Below are positions 5,631 through 8,882 of a stretch of DNA of 8,882 nucleotides, piece by piece. The DNA is taken from the NCBI GenBank assembly GCA_002746365.1, contig NVWZ01000008.1:132920-141801 (forward strand), written 5' to 3'. Source of the stretch: Thiotrichaceae bacterium. Its GTDB lineage: Bacteria > Pseudomonadota > Gammaproteobacteria > SZUA-229. The stretch's first letter is position 1. Each line of letters starts with the position of its first letter. The notes beneath the pieces were generated by a model. The model did not search any database. It saw only the letters and a list, made by a program, of their open reading frames with translations, and had not been told where the DNA came from. A program made the position numbers and the translations under genes.

Positions 5631-5753
5631 TAAAATATTCTCCAATAATTTCGGTGTGGCCCAAAAGGGGTAAGCGAGTCTACAATGTAACCGCAATTAA
5701 AGACAAGGTGCTCAGATGTTAGTTCACAAGAATTTTAAGAAATTGTGAATAAA

Positions 5754-6185
5754 TTACGAAATTTTAGCGATTTTTTCTAAACAATCCAGGTATTTAGCTT
5801 CGTCTGGCACGGTTTGATCCCGTTGTGCCTGCCACAGTGCTTCACCCAGACATTCCATCATTTGGTGTTCTGCGTCATGTGGCCCACCATGTATTTGGCA
5901 TAATTTCTGATAATAGTCATTAATGCCTTTCGGTCGATCCGTGCTAATTTGTTCATGCAGGGCGATATGCATGCTCATATGGAGAAACGGATTGCTCTCA
6001 CCGGTTTCCGCAGAATAGTCTTGATTAACAACGTCTTCATTTTCTAATAATTGATGGTACTCGGGGTGAAGTTCGACGATAGTGGCGACCACCTCCTGCA
6101 TGGGGTCCATTGGCAGGTTGTTTTTCTTAAGCTGCCAGCAGCTTAAATAGACCTGGCGTAATTCGTTTCTGTTATTTCCGAACAT
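5754..6185 (-). CDS. DUF1841 family protein
   Basis: The protein has 143 residues, the family's usual length. The start 'MFGNNRNELRQVYLSCWQ' and the core 'NPFLHMSMHIALHEQISTDRP', 'GPHDAEHQMMECLGEALWQA' match the DUF1841 pattern as I know it. Several His and Glu/Asp residues (HMSMH, HE, H-D-AEH-MME) are spaced as if to bind a metal, but no function is established. There is no signal peptide or membrane segment, so it is probably cytoplasmic. The ATG at 6185 gives the standard family N-terminus although no Shine-Dalgarno is visible. DUF1841 genes are, from memory, often near nth, as here; a 219-nt gap with an opposing small ORF separates them. The bufferin gene starts 123 nt downstream on the same strand. 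Confidence 0.88.
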   Translation of the reverse strand: MFGNNRNELRQVYLSCWQLKKNNLPMDPMQEVVATIVELHPEYHQLLENEDVVNQDYSAETGESNPFLHMSMHIALHEQISTDRPKGINDYYQKLCQIHGGPHDAEHQMMECLGEALWQAQRDQTVPDEAKYLDCLEKIAKIS

Positions 6186-6261
6186 GGTGACGGTATGGGT
6201 TGGTATGTAAGTGGTTAATGGTACAGGATGTGTGCCGTACTGTATCTGCTAAATATAAAGA

Positions 6262-6408
6262 ATGAGAGTTAAAATCTATAATACTATTCAAGTTTGTCAT
6301 GATTTTCGTCGTTTAAAGGGCTTTGAAGATGTGCTGTCGCAACTAAAAATAACGCACTATGACGATAGTGATCTGGCTTATGAACGTTTGTTGTACTTAA
6401 GTTTTTAA
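6262..6408 (+). CDS. Possible small gene, 48 aa, unrecognised
   Basis: ATG at 6262 to TAA at 6406-6408 encodes 48 residues, beginning MRVKIYNTIQVCHDFRRLKG and ending 'ERLLYLSF'. Composition looks like a real soluble protein (mixed charge, no low complexity), and it fills the gap between DUF1841 and nth in the opposite orientation. Its last bases overlap the nth stop codon region (6405-6407). The Shine-Dalgarno is weak (AAAG close to the ATG). I know no family for it. It may be a small protein, a remnant, or a chance ORF. Confidence 0.35.
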   Translation: MRVKIYNTIQVCHDFRRLKGFEDVLSQLKITHYDDSDLAYERLLYLSF

Positions 6409-7040
6409 CAATCCGTTTTATTTCTGTACTCACATAAGTCTTCTATCAAGCAGGAACCACATCTTGGTTTGCGTGCGATACAGGTATATCGCCCAAGCAG
6501 GATTAACCAGTGATGTGCGTCAACCATAAATTCATCAGGTATGAATTTAACTAATTTCTTTTCAACTTCCAGCACATTTTTTCCAGGTGCAATTTTTGTA
6601 CGATTAGAGACACGAAAGATATGTGTGTCAACAGCCATGGTTGGATGGCCGAAAGCAGTATTGCGTACGACATTAGCCGTTTTTCTGCCAACCCCAGGCA
6701 GGGCTTCCAGTTTTTTCTGATCATCGGGAATGATGCTGTGATGTTCATCTATGAGTATTTTACAGGTGTTGATGATGTTTTTTGCTTTGGTGTTAAATAG
6801 ACCAATGGTTTTTATATATTTTTTTAAACCGGTTTCGCCTAATTTGTAGATTGCTTCGGGTGTGTTGGCGATAGCATAAAGTTTGGCGGTTGCAATGTTC
6901 ACACCTTTGTCGGTTGCCTGTGCAGACAGGATGACAGCAATCAGTAATTCGAAGGTGGAATTAAAATTTAGTTCGGTTGTTGGACTGGGGTTATCTTTGC
7001 GTAGACGTGAAAATATTTCGGTGCGTTTGGTTTTGTTCAT
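6405..7040 (-). CDS. nth: Endonuclease III (bifunctional DNA glycosylase/AP lyase)
   Basis: The protein has 211 residues, the same length as E. coli Nth and colinear with it. The helix-hairpin-helix 'LEALPGVGRKTANVV' contains the catalytic Lys120, and Asp138 lies in 'AVDTHIFRVSNRT'. The C-terminal [4Fe-4S] site has Cys187, 194, 197 and 203 in the C-x6-C-x2-C-x5-C spacing. The enzyme removes oxidised pyrimidines and nicks the abasic site in base excision repair. As in E. coli it follows the rnf genes on the same strand, but here a MITE-like inverted repeat sits between rnfE and nth. The ATG at 7040 matches the family start; the bases just before it belong to, or abut, the end of that element, and the only SD-like AGG lies inside the element's terminal repeat. 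Confidence 0.97.
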   Translation of the reverse strand: MNKTKRTEIFSRLRKDNPSPTTELNFNSTFELLIAVILSAQATDKGVNIATAKLYAIANTPEAIYKLGETGLKKYIKTIGLFNTKAKNIINTCKILIDEHHSIIPDDQKKLEALPGVGRKTANVVRNTAFGHPTMAVDTHIFRVSNRTKIAPGKNVLEVEKKLVKFIPDEFMVDAHHWLILLGRYTCIARKPRCGSCLIEDLCEYRNKTDC

Positions 7041-7042
7041 GC

Positions 7043-7199
7043 CTGGGAGCCTGTCCGAGAGTAGAAGTCGTAGCGAGGGAAAGCTGATTTGAGGTATATT
7101 TTTGCATCATTTGAGGCGAATAGTTCCACTATTTAACGAAAAATATGACCAAATTCAGCTTTTCCACAGTAGGCTCTCTATTCTCGGACAGGCTCCTAG
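7043..7199. mobile_element. MITE-like inverted repeat between rnfE and nth
   Basis: Perfect 15-bp terminal arms GGAGCCTGTCCGAGA (7046-7060) and their complement (7182-7196) extend outward with mismatches to about 7043/7199. They continue inward imperfectly: a GAAAAGCTGA-like segment and a run of T appear on both sides, so the element is close to one long hairpin. The centre carries AATAGT-TCC-ACTATT (7119-7133). It is about 157 nt with no ORF and no obvious target duplication. One end lies within 3-6 nt of the nth start codon. It is probably a non-autonomous insertion in the rnf-nth operon. Confidence 0.75.
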
Positions 7200-7217
7200 T
7201 GCCAGAATTATTTAAGT

Positions 7218-7925
7218 TTAGCCAGCGGTCACGGGTTTAGTGCCTTGACTATCAACTGTCTGTGTCGTGCTCTGACGTTTGTCTATAACATTTTTTAAAG
7301 CAATTAATAAACCCAGCCCGATAAATGCGCCCGGTGGTAATACCGCAAGTAAAAAACCGGGATAGTTCTCACTAAAGGTTAAGGTCATCGATTCGCCTAT
7401 ACTACCAAACATTAATTGTGCATTGGCAAAGAGTGTGCCCAGGCCAATCATTTCTCGCATGCCGCCTAGTACGACTAATACCAGTGTAAAACCCAAACCC
7501 ATCATAAAGCCATCAACAGCAGAATCAAATAAATTATTTTTAGAAGCGAAGGCTTCAGCGCGCGCAATAATCGAACAGTTGGTTACGATAAGAGGAATAA
7601 ATATACCAAGAACAAGGTATAACTCATGAAACCATGCGTTCATAGTCAGTTCAATGGTGGTGACGATAGAGGCAATGATGAGTACAAAAATAGGAATGCG
7701 TATTTCTGATTTTAACCAGGGGCGTATCAATGATACGATGCTATTAGATAATACCAACGTTATTAATGTTGCTATACCCAGTCCTAAACCATTAATTACC
7801 GTACCGGTTACGGCGAGTAAAGGACATAAACCCAGTAATTGTACCAGTGCGACATTGTTGGTCCACAGACCATTTTTGCTTATGACGGCAGCCTGATTTG
7901 TTGGTATTGCGGATTCGTCTGTCAT
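7218..7925 (-). CDS. rnfE: Rnf electron transport complex subunit E
   Basis: The protein has 235 residues with about six membrane helices. It contains the two conserved cysteine contexts of the RnfE/NqrD family: '[11 protein letters not shown]' (Cys34) and '[17 protein letters not shown]' (Cys117). In the family these pair with the matching cysteines of RnfA to hold a [2Fe-2S] cluster in the membrane. Other landmarks are '[21 protein letters not shown]' and '[17 protein letters not shown]'. The complex carries out ferredoxin/NADH electron transfer linked to ion movement, or keeps SoxR reduced in some gammaproteobacteria. The start overlaps the rnfG stop by 4 bp (ATGA at 7922-7925) with no visible SD, so it depends on translational coupling. 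The C-terminal ~20 residues form a polar tail. RnfE is favoured over NqrD because rnfG and rnfD precede it. Confidence 0.95.
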   Translation of the reverse strand: MTDESAIPTNQAAVISKNGLWTNNVALVQLLGLCPLLAVTGTVINGLGLGIATLITLVLSNSIVSLIRPWLKSEIRIPIFVLIIASIVTTIELTMNAWFHELYLVLGIFIPLIVTNCSIIARAEAFASKNNLFDSAVDGFMMGLGFTLVLVVLGGMREMIGLGTLFANAQLMFGSIGESMTLTFSENYPGFLLAVLPPGAFIGLGLLIALKNVIDKRQSTTQTVDSQGTKPVTAG

Positions 7926-8590
7926 GGTTGTTTTGTTTTATCGAGTTCTGTACTGTTCGGTTTTTGACTGAACAACGTAACCTTATTTTTTTCGAAGTAT
8001 AGCAAAGCATCGTGAACGGCATTCACTACAGCGCGTGGGGTGATGGTGGCACCAGTAAATTGATCGAATATGCCACCATCGCGTTTAACTTTCCATTGTC
8101 TTTTTTTCGGGTTGCTGAGGGATTTTTTGTTAAAACCTAAAATCCAGTCTGAGTGGGTTATGCTGACAGCATCACCCAACCCCGGTGTTTCTCTGTGTTT
8201 GATTATTCTAACGCCTGCTATTTGACCATTTTCAAAAATGCCAATCAATAACTGGATAGGACCATTGTAACCGCTGGGCGCAACACTGGAAAATACCACG
8301 GCAACATTTTGTCCTTTGTTTCGCGCACGATAGACCTGTGTTTCTTCTTTGGTATTTAATAAAGAACTGGGCTGAATGGTGAGGGTGTCGAGTAATAAAT
8401 CATTATCATAACGATTGGCAGGGATGATGGTATTTAATTTTTTTAGTAGTGTGAGTTTTTCATTGTATTTAATGTCATCCACAGTTTGCGTGAACGTTAG
8501 ACCGACTAATGCTGCCCCGGATACAGCAAACAACATCAACAGTGACGCAGTAATGAAAATATTTTTTATATTTGATGCGAATAGTGTCAT
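7922..8590 (-). CDS. rnfG: Rnf electron transport complex subunit G (FMN-binding)
   Basis: The protein has 222 residues. One N-terminal transmembrane helix (about 9-32) anchors a periplasmic FMN-binding domain. The family's S/T-G-A-T motif is present as '[14 protein letters not shown]', with Thr182 as the expected site of covalent FMN attachment through a phosphoester bond. Upstream, '[15 protein letters not shown]' (about 128-142) is the other conserved landmark of the FMN-binding domain. The protein passes electrons between RnfD and other subunits on the outer face of the membrane. It begins 6 nt after the rnfD stop and overlaps rnfE by 4 bp, so D, G and E form one transcript. The C-terminal ~20 residues are polar and charged, slightly longer than in E. 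coli RsxG. Confidence 0.95.
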   Translation of the reverse strand: MTLFASNIKNIFITASLLMLFAVSGAALVGLTFTQTVDDIKYNEKLTLLKKLNTIIPANRYDNDLLLDTLTIQPSSLLNTKEETQVYRARNKGQNVAVVFSSVAPSGYNGPIQLLIGIFENGQIAGVRIIKHRETPGLGDAVSITHSDWILGFNKKSLSNPKKRQWKVKRDGGIFDQFTGATITPRAVVNAVHDALLYFEKNKVTLFSQKPNSTELDKTKQP

Positions 8591-8596
8591 GCTGAA

Positions 8597-8882
8597 TTAT
8601 CTATCCGGGTCGCCATACACTTTTGGTTGAGTGTAATAGTCAATTAATGGCGCTGCCATATTCATCAATACCACAGCGAAGGCAATACCATCTGGATATC
8701 CTCCCCAGCTACGGATGATGTATACCAATATGCCGATACCGATGCCATAAATCCAACGTCCTTTAGGGGTAGTGCTTGCTGTAACTGGATCAGTGGCGAT
8801 AAAAAAAGCACATAACATAGTGCCACCACTGAAGGCGTGAAATAAAGGCGAGCTATTTGTAGAGTAATCGATAACGGTAAAA
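8597..8882 (-). CDS. rnfD: Rnf electron transport complex subunit D, 3' part (truncated by window)
   Basis: The minus-strand frame is open from the window end to TAA at 8597-8599, giving the last 94 residues; the internal ATG at 8818 is not the start. '[20 protein letters not shown]' followed by 'STTPKGR' is a hallmark of the RnfD/NqrB family, and two or three membrane helices follow ('[20 protein letters not shown]', '[17 protein letters not shown]'). RnfD is the large membrane subunit carrying covalent FMN; the FMN-bearing threonine lies upstream, outside the window. It is followed directly by rnfG and rnfE, giving the standard D-G-E order. Confidence 0.95.
   Translation of the reverse strand, partial: FTVIDYSTNSSPLFHAFSGGTMLCAFFIATDPVTASTTPKGRWIYGIGIGILVYIIRSWGGYPDGIAFAVVLMNMAAPLIDYYTQPKVYGDPDR

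Noticed and set aside
5684..5694. GTAACC-like ECF sigma motif near the bufferin gene
   Set aside because: GTAACC reads on the plus strand, opposite to the gene, with no matching -10 on the correct strand.
5631..5696. Upstream extension of the bufferin gene by 22 residues
   Set aside because: The GGAG site is spaced correctly for the ATG at 5630 and the signal peptide starts there.

Overview
The window looks like chromosomal DNA of a gammaproteobacterium of moderate-to-low GC content. The main evidence is the minus-strand order rnfD-rnfG-rnfE-nth, which is the classic gammaproteobacterial arrangement (compare rsxABCDGE-nth in E. coli). A DUF1841 gene, a DUF4124 gene and a Lnb/DUF4105-type gene agree with this. 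The genus cannot be fixed from the sequence alone.

Layout. (1) 2-763, plus: the 3' part of a large Lnb N-terminal-domain/DUF7840 envelope protein, cut by the window start. (2) 830-904: a strong palindromic repeat. (3) 1027-1479, minus: a small DUF4124 secreted protein. (4) 1540-1808: degenerate structured repeat element A. (5) 1909-4282, plus: a LysR-type regulator, an unrecognised 125-aa protein and an AI-2E/PerM-type membrane protein, probably one operon. (6) 4283-4563: structured repeat element B. (7) 4567-4953, plus: a CxxCxxCC (YkgJ-type) metal-binding protein whose ribosome binding site lies in the end of element B. (8) 5054-5143: a third long hairpin repeat, followed by a bidirectional terminator. 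(9) 5265-5630, minus: a secreted, cysteine-repeat bufferin (BufA2/HvfA-type) precursor. (10) 5754-6185, minus: DUF1841. (11) 6262-6408, plus: a possible 48-aa ORF. (12) 6405-7040, minus: endonuclease III. (13) 7043-7199: a MITE-like inverted repeat. (14) 7218-8882, minus: rnfE, rnfG and the 3' end of rnfD.

How the genes fit together. Rnf subunits D, G and E belong to the membrane complex that couples ferredoxin/NADH electron transfer to ion movement, and in many gammaproteobacteria keeps SoxR reduced. Nth is an Fe-S DNA glycosylase traditionally encoded at the end of the same operon. The bufferin precursor carries seven EGKCG pentapeptides, the signature modified by MNIO (DUF692) enzymes to make copper-binding peptides. 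No MNIO or partner gene is present on either side in this window.

The most unusual feature is a pair of ~270-280 nt elements (A and B). They share loop and linker sequences and the same cloverleaf-like pairing plan, while their stems differ in sequence yet stay paired. Element B and the element upstream of nth both abut the start region of the next gene and appear to supply its ribosome binding site.
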